64,000 nt of DNA, taken from positions 57,139-121,138 of the forward strand of contig NZ_JBLXEC010000013.1 in assembly GCF_048263515.1 (NCBI RefSeq), written 5' to 3'. This stretch comes from Marinovum sp048263515. GTDB taxonomy: Bacteria > Pseudomonadota > Alphaproteobacteria > Rhodobacterales > Rhodobacteraceae. The translations under genes and the position numbers were made by a program. This document shows, piece by piece, positions 48,182-57,044 of the stretch (position 1 is its first letter; the number at the start of each line of letters is the position of its first letter). Under the pieces are notes generated by a model that was given only the letters and a program-made list of their open reading frames with translations, did not search any database and was not told the DNA's origin.

Positions 48182-48941
48182 GACCACCGACAACGGCTTT
48201 CTGGGCGGCAGGCTGCAGCTGCTGCAACCGCGCCGGGGCTACCGCGCCGGGGTGGACCCGGTGCTGCTGGCCGCCAGCGTCGCCGCACAGCCCGGAGAGG
48301 CGGTGCTGGAGTTGGGCTGCGGGGTGGGGACGGCATTGCTCTGCCTTGGGTCTCGTGTGCCCGGGTTGGCGCTGACCGGGGTCGAGCTGCAGCGGGATTA
48401 TGCCGATCTGGCGCGGGAGAACGCGGCGCGCAACGGGCTGACGGCAGAGGTCTATACCGCCGATCTGGCGGCCCTGCCGGCCGAGCTAAAGGCGCGAAGC
48501 TTCGACCAAGTCCTTGCCAATCCACCGTATTTCCTGCGCGACGCCAGCCATGCCAGCGCCGAGCCGGGGCGAGAGACCGGCCGGGGCGAGGGGCTGGCGC
48601 TGGCCGAGTGGATCGCCGTGGCGGCCCGGCGGCTGCGGCCCGGCGGCTTTGCCACCTTCATCCAGCGCGCCGAGCGCCTGCCCGAGATGCTGACCGCCTG
48701 CGAGGGGCGCCTGGGCGCGCTCGAGGTGCAGCCGCTGGCGCCGCGTATGGGCCGCGCCGCGCGGCTGGTGTTGCTGCGCGGGCGCAAGGCCGGGCGAGCG
48801 GATTTTCGCCTGCATGCGCCGCTGGTGCTGCACCGGGGCCGGGCGTATCTGTCGGACGGCGATGACTATGCCCCGGCCATCTCGGCAGTGCTGCGAGACG
48901 GGGCGGCTTTGCCCTTTGGTTCGGCAGTTGACGGCGCCTGA
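48156..48941 (+). CDS. TrmN6-like SAM-dependent methyltransferase
   Basis: 261 residues. FLGGRLQLLQPRRGYRAGVDPVLLAA opens the domain (broken here as residues 14-39), SAM motif VLELGCGVGTALLCLGSR, ELQRDYADLARENAARNGL and the N6-adenine motif NPPYF. Related to tRNA1(Val) A37 methyltransferase YfiC/TrmN6; the tRNA target is inferred. ATG 48156 or 48162; both overlap the DUF2007 gene. Confidence 0.88.
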   Translation: MTMTSVSTETTDNGFLGGRLQLLQPRRGYRAGVDPVLLAASVAAQPGEAVLELGCGVGTALLCLGSRVPGLALTGVELQRDYADLARENAARNGLTAEVYTADLAALPAELKARSFDQVLANPPYFLRDASHASAEPGRETGRGEGLALAEWIAVAARRLRPGGFATFIQRAERLPEMLTACEGRLGALEVQPLAPRMGRAARLVLLRGRKAGRADFRLHAPLVLHRGRAYLSDGDDYAPAISAVLRDGAALPFGSAVDGA

Positions 48942-49032
48942 GCGGGGCTTTGCAGGCTTTCGCGGTTGCAGCGTGACAGAACCGAAAAAGTGTGCTGCAC
49001 TGCGAGTCCACACGAACCATAGGAGGATCCTC

Positions 49033-49206
49033 ATGAGCTTGAGTTCGCACCTGCACGAATTGAAGAAGAAGCATCAGGTACTGTCGGACAGGGTCGAGGA
49101 AGCCCAGCGCGCGCCCGGCACAGACGACCTCACCATCGCGGACCTCAAAAAGCAGAAGTTGCGACTGAAGGAAGAAATCTCGCGGATTTCGGAGGAAATG
49201 CACTGA
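49033..49206 (+). CDS. YdcH/DUF465 family small protein, second copy
   Basis: 57 residues: MSLSSHLHELKKKHQVLSDR, then DDLTIADLKKQKLRLKEEIS. Helical hairpin of unknown function, paralogue of the 1201 gene. AGGAGG 6 nt before the ATG fixes the start. Followed by a strong terminator. Confidence 0.88.
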   Translation: MSLSSHLHELKKKHQVLSDRVEEAQRAPGTDDLTIADLKKQKLRLKEEISRISEEMH

Positions 49207-49300
49207 GACCTCTGGCGGCGGCCCGCATACAGGTGCCGCGCGCCTCGTAGACATGGCTTCGGGGACCGGCCTTGCGCCGGGCCGCGAAACCTTTTGCGGA

Positions 49301-49323
49301 GGGGCGGGAATCCGCCCCTTTTT
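49301..49323 (+). terminator. Rho-independent terminator
   Basis: GGGGCGG-GAAT-CCGCCCC (7-bp stem) followed by TTTTT, 95 nt after the DUF465 stop. Confidence 0.88.
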
Positions 49324-49350
49324 GCTGTCCGGAGTTCGGGGCACACATGA

Positions 49351-49379
49351 AAATGGCCGGTCACGAGGACCGGCCATTT
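49351..49379 (-). terminator. Terminator of phaB
   Basis: AAATGGCCGGTC pairs perfectly with GACCGGCCATTT (12 bp, 5-nt loop) 24 nt beyond the phaB stop. The arms' A/T ends make it workable in both directions. Confidence 0.8.
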
Positions 49380-49403
49380 CGCGTTCAGGACACGGGCGTC
49401 GGA

Positions 49404-50126
49404 TCAGACGAAGAACTGCGCGCCGTTGGCCGAGATCGTCGAGCCGTTGATGAAGCCAGCGTCGTCTGAGGCGAGGAAGGTCACGCAGCGGGCGATTTCC
49501 TCGGGCTCGCCAAGACGGCCTGCGGGGATCTGGCCGATGATCGATTCGCGCACCTTCTCGGGGACGGCCATGACCATCTCGGTGGCGATGTAGCCCGGGC
49601 AGATCGCGTTGGCGGTGATGCCGGCACGGGCGCCTTCCTGGGCCAGGGACTTCACGATGCCGAGATCGCCGGCCTTGGTGGCGGCATAGTTCACTTGGGC
49701 AAACTGGCCCTTCTGGCCGTTGATCGAGGAGATCACAATGACACGGCCGAACTTGCGCTCGCGCATGCCGGGCCAGATCGGGTGAACGGTGTTGAACACA
49801 CCGGTCAGGTTGGTGTCGATCACCTCTTTCCACTGCTGCGGGGTCATCTTGTGGAAGGGCGCGTCGCGGGTGATGCCGGCGTTGGCGACCACGATATCGA
49901 TCGGGCCCACTTCGGATTCGACCTTTTCGATGCCGGCCTTGGATTCGTCGTAGTCGGCGACGTTCCACTTGTAGGTCTTGATGCCGGTTTCCTCGGTGAA
50001 CTTGGCCGCGGCCTCGTCATTGCCGGCATAGGTGGCAACCACCGTGCAGCCCTGCTCCTTGAGCGCTTTCGAGATCGCCGCGCCAATGCCGCGGGAGCCG
50101 CCGGTCACGAGTGCAATTCTTGCCAT
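49404..50126 (-). CDS. phaB: Acetoacetyl-CoA reductase PhaB
   Basis: 240-residue SDR reducing acetoacetyl-CoA to (R)-3-hydroxybutyryl-CoA for polyhydroxybutyrate. TGGSRGIG (8-15), NAGITRDAPFHKMTPQQW, catalytic Ser near 134 in SSINGQKGQFAQVNYAATKAG (broken: S134, Tyr147, Lys151) and IRG-less C-terminus NGAQFFV. GGAGG precedes ATG 50126. It follows phaA 143 nt downstream; the two likely share a transcript. Confidence 0.96.
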   Translation of the reverse strand: MARIALVTGGSRGIGAAISKALKEQGCTVVATYAGNDEAAAKFTEETGIKTYKWNVADYDESKAGIEKVESEVGPIDIVVANAGITRDAPFHKMTPQQWKEVIDTNLTGVFNTVHPIWPGMRERKFGRVIVISSINGQKGQFAQVNYAATKAGDLGIVKSLAQEGARAGITANAICPGYIATEMVMAVPEKVRESIIGQIPAGRLGEPEEIARCVTFLASDDAGFINGSTISANGAQFFV

Positions 50127-50269
50127 GATTTTCCTCCAAATCAATATGCGTTGTAATGGTGTTACCGCGTAGGGATGGCTTGCGCAACTTTATTGCGCAG
50201 TTCTGGTATCTTGCGGTTTTTCATGAAGAGAGCGGGATGGGCCGGCGCTTGCGCCCCGGCCCTGTCCGA

Positions 50270-51445
50270 TCAGGGGCGTTCGACGCAGAGCGCCACGCCC
50301 ATGCCGCCGCCGATGCAGAGCGTGGCGAGGCCTTTCTTGGCGTCGCGGCGCTTCATCTCGAACAGCAGGGTGTTGAGAACCCGGGCACCGGAGGCACCGA
50401 TCGGGTGACCGATGGCAATCGCGCCGCCGTTGACGTTCACGATCGACGGATCCCAGCCCATGTCCTTGTTCACGGCACAGGCCTGGGCGGCAAAGGCTTC
50501 GTTGGCTTCGACGAGGTCGAGATCGTCGACCGACCAGCCGGCCTTTTCCAGCGCCTTGCGCGAGGCATAGATCGGGCCGACGCCCATGATCGACGGGTCG
50601 AGACCGGCGGTGGCGTAGGACGCGATGCGCGCGAGCGGCTCGATGCCGCGACGCTCGGCCTCATCCGCCGACATCAGCAGGGCGCCGGCAGCGCCGTCGT
50701 TCAGGCCCGAGGCGTTGGCCGCGGTGACAGAGCCGTCCCGGGTGAAGGCGGGGCGCAGCTTCTGCATCGATTCGATTGTCGCACCGTGGCGGATGTATTC
50801 GTCGTCCTTGACCTCGATCTCGCCCTTGCGGGTCTTGACCACGAAAGGCACGATCTCGTCGGCGAACTTGCCGGCCTTCTGTGCCGCTTCGGCCTTGTTC
50901 TGCGAGGCCAGCGCGAATTCGTCCTGCTGGTCACGGCTGATCTGCCATTTCTCGGCCACGTTCTCGGCGGTCTGACCCATGTGATAGCCGTTGAAGGCAT
51001 CCCAGAGACCGTCGCGGATCATCGTGTCGATGTAGGACATGTCGCCCATCTTCTGGCCCTGGCGCAGGTTGGCGCAATGGGGCGACATCGACATGTTTTC
51101 CTGGCCACCGGCGGCAACGATGTTGGCATCGCCGAGCTGGATGTGCTGGGCGGCAAGCGCCACGGCGCGCAGACCCGAGCCACAGACCTGGTTGATGCCC
51201 CAAGCGGCGGATTCCTGCGGGAAACCGGCGTTGATATGCGCCTGGCGTGCCGGGTTCTGGCCCTGGCCCGCGGTCAGAACCTGGCCGAGGATGGTCTCGT
51301 TCACTTCGGATTTGTCGATGCTGGCACGTTCCACGAGCGCTTGGAGCATGGTGGCCCCGAGGTCATGCGCGGGTGTGTTGGCAAACGAGCCCAGAAAAGA
51401 CCCGACAGGGGTCCGGGCGGCCGAGGCGATAACGACATTGGTCAT
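50270..51445 (-). CDS. phaA: Acetyl-CoA C-acetyltransferase PhaA
   Basis: 391-residue biosynthetic thiolase joining two acetyl-CoA. Nucleophile Cys88 in NQVCGSGLRAV, GGAIAIGHPIGASGARV with the catalytic His, and TLCIGGGMGVA with the second Cys. AAGGAAG precedes ATG 51445. The 192-bp gap upstream (51446-51637) shows no gene or clear promoter. Confidence 0.96.
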   Translation of the reverse strand: MTNVVIASAARTPVGSFLGSFANTPAHDLGATMLQALVERASIDKSEVNETILGQVLTAGQGQNPARQAHINAGFPQESAAWGINQVCGSGLRAVALAAQHIQLGDANIVAAGGQENMSMSPHCANLRQGQKMGDMSYIDTMIRDGLWDAFNGYHMGQTAENVAEKWQISRDQQDEFALASQNKAEAAQKAGKFADEIVPFVVKTRKGEIEVKDDEYIRHGATIESMQKLRPAFTRDGSVTAANASGLNDGAAGALLMSADEAERRGIEPLARIASYATAGLDPSIMGVGPIYASRKALEKAGWSVDDLDLVEANEAFAAQACAVNKDMGWDPSIVNVNGGAIAIGHPIGASGARVLNTLLFEMKRRDAKKGLATLCIGGGMGVALCVERP

Positions 51446-51637
51446 GATTTCTTCCTTCACCGTTTGTGGCGCAGGGACGATATCAGGACCTCATCTTGCG
51501 GCCCGATATCCCCCCGCCGCTCGAGAAGATGCCATAGCGTAAGCCCGGCCTTGCCACAACAGTTCCTGTACCCCACGGCATGCATGACGGTCCTGCGTTT
51601 CGCGCCTGCGCGCAAATGCGGCATCGGCGCCTGAATC

Positions 51638-52474
51638 TCAGGCACTGGCCCGGGTCTGGTGATCCTCGAGCCAGCCCGGAGAGACCGTCGGCGCGCCGAA
51701 GAAATAGCCCTGCAGGCAATCGACGCCCATGGCCGTAAGTACCGAGACATCCTCGGCATTTTCGACATTCTCGGCGACGGTGAACATGTCGAACTGCTGG
51801 GCGATCGACAGGATCGCCTGGGTCAGCACCTGGTTGTCGGGGTCGCGGTGGATATCGCGGATGAACTGGCCGTCGATTTTCAGGATGTCGAACTGAAATT
51901 GCTTAAAATGTCGCAGGGCCGTCAGCCCCGCACCGAAGTCATCGAGGGCGAAGGCAATGCCGCATTTCTGCAGATCCGACATGAAGCCCACGACGATTTC
52001 CGGCACCAGCATGGCCGAGCCTTCCGAGATCTCGAGAATCAGCCGCTCGCCCACGGTCGGATCGGCCTTGAGCCCCCGCTCCAGCGTGCGCATCCAGGGA
52101 CGATAGCCGATCGAGCGGGCCGACATGTTGATCGCCAGCCGCAGCGAGGGCGTGCGCGTCAGCGCCTGCAGCCCCTTTTCCAGCGCCAGCCGGTCGATCT
52201 GCCGGCCGGTTTCCGTATCCTCGATGGTGGTGATGAAATCGGCGGCGGGAATCACCCGGCCGGTCTCATCCAGCACCCGGATCAGCCCCTCGTAGAAGGC
52301 CATGCGGTCGGGGCGGCGGGCCTGCACCACCGGCTGATAGGCCAGCATCACCTGCTTGTGGCTGACAGCATCCTCGACCATCCGCAGGGTATCCCGGTCC
52401 CGCAGCCTCACGGCCTCGGCCAGGGCATTCCTGCCCTCCTTGCGCGCCTGCTCTCGCATCCCGTGCCCTTTCAT
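51638..52474 (-). CDS. EAL-domain cyclic di-GMP phosphodiesterase
   Basis: 278 residues, one EAL domain without a sensory or GGDEF part. Signature residues are present: YEGLIR (variant of EAL/EVL), INMSARS, LEISEGS, DDFGAG, KIDGQFI, AENVEN and QGYFFG, so it may be catalytic. It starts at MKGHGMREQ (52474) with GGAGGG upstream. It would lower c-di-GMP, favouring motility; activation partner unknown. Diverges from tag. Confidence 0.9.
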   Translation of the reverse strand: MKGHGMREQARKEGRNALAEAVRLRDRDTLRMVEDAVSHKQVMLAYQPVVQARRPDRMAFYEGLIRVLDETGRVIPAADFITTIEDTETGRQIDRLALEKGLQALTRTPSLRLAINMSARSIGYRPWMRTLERGLKADPTVGERLILEISEGSAMLVPEIVVGFMSDLQKCGIAFALDDFGAGLTALRHFKQFQFDILKIDGQFIRDIHRDPDNQVLTQAILSIAQQFDMFTVAENVENAEDVSVLTAMGVDCLQGYFFGAPTVSPGWLEDHQTRASA

Positions 52475-52561
52475 CGATGACCCTCCGTTGCGGTCGCGCC
52501 CAATCTGCGCCACAAGGTTTAACCTCGGGTTTATGTCGCCGAGAAAACTCAGGGAGGGCGC

Positions 52562-53143
52562 ATGGGAGAGGCCGATTGCGGGCGCTGTGGCTGGGCCGGG
52601 CCTGAGCCGATCTACATCGCCTATCACGACACCGAATGGGGTGTGCCGGAGTATGATCCCCGCGCGCTCTGGGAAAAGCTGATCCTCGACGGGTTTCAGG
52701 CCGGGCTGAGCTGGATCACCATCCTGAAAAAGCGCGAAGCCTTTCGCGCCGCCTTTGCCGGGTTCGATCCCGAGGTCATTGCCGGTTGGGGCGAGGCCGA
52801 GGTGACGCGGCTAATGGCCGATCCCGGCATCGTGCGCCACCGCGGCAAGATCGAGGCGACGATCACCAATGCGCGGGCCTATTGCGAGCTGGGGCAGGGG
52901 TTCCACGATTTTCTCTGGCGCTACGTCGACGGCCGGCCCTTGCAGAACACTTTTGTTACCGATGCCGAAGTGCCGCCTTTCACGCCGCTCTCGGTCCAAG
53001 TGTCCAAGGACCTCAAGAAGGCGGGCTTCCGGTTCTGCGGTCCGACGATCACCTATGCCTTCATGGAGGCCTGCGGGCTGGTCAACGATCACCTGCTGGG
53101 CTGCCCCCGCCATGCCGCCTGTGCCGCATTGGCGCGGGACTGA
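52562..53143 (+). CDS. tag: DNA-3-methyladenine glycosylase I
   Basis: 193 residues. RCGWAGPEPIYIAYHDTEWGVP opens the Tag family, with zinc ligands in CGW, YHD and the C-terminal HLLGCPRH; FQAGLSWITILKKREAFR and FRFCGPTITYAFMEACG complete the signature. Removes 3-methyladenine from DNA. Confidence 0.95.
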   Translation: MGEADCGRCGWAGPEPIYIAYHDTEWGVPEYDPRALWEKLILDGFQAGLSWITILKKREAFRAAFAGFDPEVIAGWGEAEVTRLMADPGIVRHRGKIEATITNARAYCELGQGFHDFLWRYVDGRPLQNTFVTDAEVPPFTPLSVQVSKDLKKAGFRFCGPTITYAFMEACGLVNDHLLGCPRHAACAALARD

Positions 53144-53173
53144 GCGCGGGGTGCAGGAAACGCCCGGCGGCTG

Positions 53174-53201
53174 TTGACTCTGTCAGGGGCTGGTGTATAC
53201 G
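53174..53201 (+). promoter_or_regulatory. Sigma-70 promoter and long leader of rpsD
   Basis: TTGACT (53174-53179), 16-nt spacer, TATACG (53196-53201). Transcription would start near 53208 and leave a leader of almost 200 nt before the rpsD GTG at 53405, with no gene in it. S4 controls its own synthesis in other bacteria, so the leader may be regulatory. Confidence 0.6.
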
Positions 53202-53404
53202 CGCGGCTTCATTGGTGTTGGTGGCCCCCGCAAGGGGATGCCTGTCGAAGCCTCGGCTTAGAGGACAACGCCCTTTGCAGATGGCACGAGGCCCAGTTTC
53301 AGGCCGGTCCACACTGCGGGTCTCGCGGCGACGCGATTTGGGCCCGAAGCGTGGAAACCGGTTTTCGGAACCAAGCCGAGAAGCCAATATAAAGGAGATC
53401 AGCC

Positions 53405-54025
53405 GTGACAAAACGCACGTCTGCCAAGTACAAAATTGACCGCCGCATGGGCGAAAACATCTGGGGCCGTCCGAAATCCCCGGTGAATCGCCGTGAATAC
53501 GGCCCCGGCCAGCACGGCCAGCGCCGCAAGGGCAAGCTGTCGGACTTCGGTCTGCAGCTGCGCGCCAAGCAGAAGCTGAAAGGCTACTACGGCGACCTGA
53601 CCGAAAAGCAATTCCGCCGCATCTTCCGCGAAGCAGAGCGGGTGAAGGGCGACACCGGTGAGAACCTGATCGGCCTGCTCGAGCGCCGTCTCGACGCCGT
53701 GGTCTACCGCGCCAAATTCGTGCCGACCATGTTCGCCGCCCGTCAGTTCGTGAACCACGGCCACGTGACCGTGAACGGCCAGCGCGTCAACATCCCCTCC
53801 TACCGTGTGAAAGAGGGTGACGTGATCGAAGTTCGCGAGAAGTCCAAGCAGATGGCCGCGATCCTCGAAGCCACCCAGCTGGCCGAGCGTGACGTGCCCG
53901 ATTACATCGACACCGACCACTCCAAGCTGACCGCGACCTTCGTGCGCGCACCCGGTCTGGGCGACGTACCCTATCCGGTGGTGATGGAACCGAATCTCGT
54001 CATCGAATATTACGCTCAGAACTAA
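53405..54025 (+). CDS. rpsD: 30S ribosomal protein S4
   Basis: 206 residues. Binds 16S rRNA early in 30S assembly. KYKIDRRMGENIWG, YGPGQHGQRRKGKLSDFGLQ, EKQFRRIFREAERVKGDTGE and an S4 RNA-binding domain (RLDAVVYRAKFVPTMFAARQ, HVTVNGQRVNIPSYRV). GTG start with AAGGAG 7 nt upstream. The gene is alone here, not in a ribosomal operon, as in other roseobacters. Confidence 0.97.
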   Translation: MTKRTSAKYKIDRRMGENIWGRPKSPVNRREYGPGQHGQRRKGKLSDFGLQLRAKQKLKGYYGDLTEKQFRRIFREAERVKGDTGENLIGLLERRLDAVVYRAKFVPTMFAARQFVNHGHVTVNGQRVNIPSYRVKEGDVIEVREKSKQMAAILEATQLAERDVPDYIDTDHSKLTATFVRAPGLGDVPYPVVMEPNLVIEYYAQN

Positions 54026-54057
54026 ACCTGTTAGTGCGCCTTGCAATTTAAAGATGT

Positions 54058-54086
54058 CGCGCCCCTGCATGGGGGCGCGTTTTTCT
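54058..54086 (+). terminator. Rho-independent terminator of rpsD
   Basis: CGCGCCCC-TGCAT-GGGGGCGCG stem followed by TTTTTCTT, 33 nt after the rpsD stop. Confidence 0.92.
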
Positions 54087-54223
54087 TATTAGAAATCAAT
54101 GGTCTTCATTAAGGATATTGTAAAGGTTCCGATTTTCGGTTAATAATTAATCATTGCAAAACGATTATCGCCCTATTGAGGGAACTCGAACCTTGATTTG
54201 GCCGATTAGGCGGGATTTGAAGT

Positions 54224-54859
54224 ATGGGTTTCAATTTGCAAAAGACGCTGTCGGCGCTGGTCGTTGCCGCGATCACCGTACTCACATCCTCGGCTGCGAG
54301 TGCTGTTACGGTCAATTTTGGAACCTTCGTGACAGGCGATAACCTAGGCAATACAACGCTTGCAACGCTTGATGCCGTCCAGAACGGAACCAATGTCGAT
54401 TTCACGCTGAATGCGACGTTCAATGCGCAGCCGACCAGTTATGTCGACTACCTGCGTCTGAACTATACTGGTGCTCTCCCGTCGATATCGGCGTCAAATG
54501 TCAGTGGCGTCAGTTATAACAGTTTTTCGGTCGGGACCGCAAACGACGCGAGTTTACCCTTCAATATCAAAGTCGACTGGCCAAATTCGAATGCTGGCGG
54601 TTCTGGCGCGTCAAGATTGAACCCTGGCGAATTGTCGAGTTTTACCATCTCGAATGTCTCGCTCGGACTCTTTGATTTCGGGACAAGCAAATCGTTGATT
54701 CATGTCAACGGCTTGGCCGGTGGGGGATCGACGAAATACACCGGCGCGATATCCACCGGCACGATCGTTTCGCCGGTCCCGGTTCCAGCGTCGTTGCCGC
54801 TCCTGCTCGGTGGCCTTGGAATATTTGCTGGGATGAGGTGGCGTCGGCGCAATAGCTGA
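54224..54859 (+). CDS. VPLPA-CTERM (PEP-CTERM type) exported protein
   Basis: 211 residues: signal peptide (LSALVVAAITVLTSSAASA, cleaved near 27), a Ser/Asn/Thr-rich body without cysteines, and a C-terminal sorting signal VPVPASLPLLLGGLGIFAG then MRWRRRN: the VPxPA motif, a hydrophobic helix and an Arg cluster. Such tails are cut and anchored by an exosortase (XrtD type for VPLPA). No exosortase is in the window. GC content of the gene is near 50 %, well below its neighbours, and the upstream region is AT-rich, suggesting horizontal acquisition. Function of the body unknown. Confidence 0.85.
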   Translation: MGFNLQKTLSALVVAAITVLTSSAASAVTVNFGTFVTGDNLGNTTLATLDAVQNGTNVDFTLNATFNAQPTSYVDYLRLNYTGALPSISASNVSGVSYNSFSVGTANDASLPFNIKVDWPNSNAGGSGASRLNPGELSSFTISNVSLGLFDFGTSKSLIHVNGLAGGGSTKYTGAISTGTIVSPVPVPASLPLLLGGLGIFAGMRWRRRNS

Positions 54860-54885
54860 CCGATTTCCCAGACTTTCGATAGCCG

Positions 54886-54912
54886 GGGCCGCATGTGAGA
54901 TGCGGCCCTTTT
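54886..54912 (+). terminator. Terminator of the VPLPA-CTERM gene
   Basis: GGGCCGCAT-GTGAG-ATGCGGCCC, 9-bp perfect stem, followed by TTTTG, 26 nt after the stop. Confidence 0.88.
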
Positions 54913-55061
54913 GCCGTTTGCAAAGGGATCTCACGCCAGAACGGTATTTGGTGGGCAGCCTCCCGTGGGGCAGTGTGGACCGGACTCCGCCCCGGCGGGC
55001 AGCGGTTTGCATTCGCTATTAACTTCGATATTCAGGAGGCGACTGCACAAGGAGCACCGAC

Positions 55062-56480
55062 ATGGCCGAACACTCTGTCTACGGCCGGATCGACGGCCCC
55101 ATCGTGATGATCGGCTTCGGCTCGATCGGCAAAGGCACCTGGCCGCTGATCGAACGGCATTTCGAATATGACGCCGATCAGTTCGTGGTGATCGAGCCCG
55201 ACGCCGGCCATCACAACTTCCTGCGCCAGCACAAGCTGAACTTCATCGACACCGCCCTGACGCCCGAGAACTTTCGCGAGGTGCTGGGCGGGCTGTTTCC
55301 CGACGGCAAGGGTTTCTGTGTGAACCTCAGCGTCGATACCTCGTCGCTCGACATCATGAAGCTCTGCCGCGAGCTGGGGGTTCTGTACATTGATACGGTG
55401 GTCGAGCCCTGGGCCGGCTATTACTTCGACACCGAGGACAATGCCGCGCGAACAAACTACGCGCTGCGCCAGGAGGTTCGCGACGAGAAGGCGGCCAATC
55501 CGGGCGGGCCGACCGCCGTGTCCTGCTGTGGCGCCAACCCTGGCATGGTGAGCTGGTTCGTCAAGGAGGCGTTGCTGACCCTGGCCCGCGACACCGGACG
55601 CGAGGTCGCAGCGCCGGCGGACCGCGAGGGCTGGGCGAAGCTGATGCAATCGCTGGGCGTCAAGGGTGTGCATATCGCCGAGCGCGATACGCAAGCCCGC
55701 CGCACGCCGCGGCCGCGTGGGGTCTTCGTCAACACATGGTCGGTCGAGGGTTTCATCGCCGAGGGCTTTCAGCCCGCCGAACTGGGCTGGGGCACCCATG
55801 AGACCTGGTTCCCCGAGAATGCCCACCGTCAGGAGACCGGCTGCAAATCCGCGATCTGGCTGGAGCGCCCCGGCGCGATCACCCGGGTGCACACATGGTG
55901 CCCGACGCCCGGGCCCCAGTTCGGCTTTCTGGTGACCCATAACGAGGCGGTCTCGATCAGCGATTACTACACCGTGGGCGAGGGGCATGACCCCGAGTTC
56001 CGTCCGACCTGCCATTACGCCTATCACCCCGCCGATGACGCGGTGCTGTCGCTGCACGAAATGTTCGGTTCCGGCCAGCAGCAGAAGAAGCACCACATCC
56101 TGACCGAGGATGAGATCGTCGAGGGGATCGACGAACTGGGCGTGCTGCTCTTTGGTCACGAGAAGAACGCGCTGTGGTACGGCTCGCGGCTGTCGAACGA
56201 GGAGACGCGGGATCTCGCGCCCTATCAGAACGCCACCGGGATGCAGGTGACCTCGGCGGTGCTGGCGGGGATGGTCTGGGCGCTGGAGAACCCGCAAGCC
56301 GGGATCGTCGAGACTGACGAGATGGACCACGCGCGCTGTCTCGAGGTGCAGCGGCCGTATCTCGGGCCGGTCGAGGCGCATTACACCGACTGGACGCCGC
56401 TCAAGGACCGCTGGGAGCATTTCCCCGAGGATATCGACGAGAGCGACCCGTGGCTGTTCCGGAACGTGCTGGCGAGCTGA
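55062..56480 (+). CDS. hss: Homospermidine synthase
   Basis: 472 residues, full length. NAD-dependent enzyme joining putrescine units to give sym-homospermidine, the usual long polyamine of many alphaproteobacteria. IVMIGFGSIGKGTWPLIERH (NAD-binding, 14-33), SVDTSSLDIMKLCRELG, YIDTVVEPWAGYY, SCCGANPGMVSWFVKEAL and TWCPTPGPQFGFLVTHNEAV are family blocks. AAGGAGCACCGAC before the ATG is a fair ribosome-binding site. Single gene. Confidence 0.95.
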   Translation: MAEHSVYGRIDGPIVMIGFGSIGKGTWPLIERHFEYDADQFVVIEPDAGHHNFLRQHKLNFIDTALTPENFREVLGGLFPDGKGFCVNLSVDTSSLDIMKLCRELGVLYIDTVVEPWAGYYFDTEDNAARTNYALRQEVRDEKAANPGGPTAVSCCGANPGMVSWFVKEALLTLARDTGREVAAPADREGWAKLMQSLGVKGVHIAERDTQARRTPRPRGVFVNTWSVEGFIAEGFQPAELGWGTHETWFPENAHRQETGCKSAIWLERPGAITRVHTWCPTPGPQFGFLVTHNEAVSISDYYTVGEGHDPEFRPTCHYAYHPADDAVLSLHEMFGSGQQQKKHHILTEDEIVEGIDELGVLLFGHEKNALWYGSRLSNEETRDLAPYQNATGMQVTSAVLAGMVWALENPQAGIVETDEMDHARCLEVQRPYLGPVEAHYTDWTPLKDRWEHFPEDIDESDPWLFRNVLAS

Positions 56481-56549
56481 GGTTTCCTTCGGCTTGGGTG
56501 ACGTGACCGGCTTGCCCTGGGTCTGGTGACACCGGTCGCGCCATGCCCG

Positions 56550-56724
56550 GCCCGGAAACAAGGTCGAAGGCTGCCGGGCCAGCGGCTGCCCGCCCCACCG
56601 GGCTGCCGCTTTGGCTGGACTTGGTGCGTCGCTCGGAAGTCTTCCGGATCTGGCCGGGATAAAGCGCTTCAGAACTACGGCTGGCATCGGCATCCCGCGG
56701 GCAGCCACTTGCCAGGCTCACGTG
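56550..56724 (+). repeat. Structured 180-bp repeat, copy C
   Basis: GGCCCGG/CCGGGCC outer stem with inner GGTC/GGCT, which still pairs if G-U is allowed. The left arm GGGCCAGCGGCTGCCCGC (56576-56593) pairs with GCGGGCAGCC (56697-56706); the outer part of the right arm has decayed. Tandem with copy D, offset 207 bp. Confidence 0.72.
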
Positions 56725-56756
56725 AGCGGTGGCGACAAACGGTCGCGCCATACCCG

Positions 56757-56932
56757 GCCCGGAATCAAGGCCGAAGGCCGCCGGGCCAGCGGCTGCCCGC
56801 CCCACCGGGCTGCCGCTTTGGCTGGGCTTGGTGCGTCGCTCGGAGGTTTTCCGGATCTGGCTGGGAAAAAGCGCTACAGCACTACGGCTGGCATCGGCAT
56901 CCCGCGGGCAGCCGCTGGCCCGGCTCACGTTG
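56757..56932 (+). repeat. Structured 180-bp repeat, copy D
   Basis: GGCCCGG/CCGGGCC with inner GGCC-GAA-GGCC. The 18-nt arms 56783-56800 and 56904-56921 are perfectly complementary. Ends CCCGGCTCACGTTGG. With copy C it fills the 564-bp gap before hisC; no gene there. Confidence 0.76.
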
Positions 56933-57044
56933 GCGGTGGTGACAACCGTCGAGCATTGCCTTGCCCGGCTCTTCCCTCCCGCCATCCAGCACCTTCCCTT
57001 GCCCGGCGGAGCGCTCTATGAGGTTTCCCGGAAAGGAGCCCCAC

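Noticed and set aside
49404..50126. FabG (3-oxoacyl-ACP reductase) as an alternative identity for the SDR
   Set aside because: The NGQKGQF motif and the phaA neighbour fit acetoacetyl-CoA reductase.
54141..54160. CtrA-like site TTAATAATTAA upstream of the VPLPA-CTERM gene
   Set aside because: The half-sites are 3 nt apart instead of 7, and the area is simply AT-rich.
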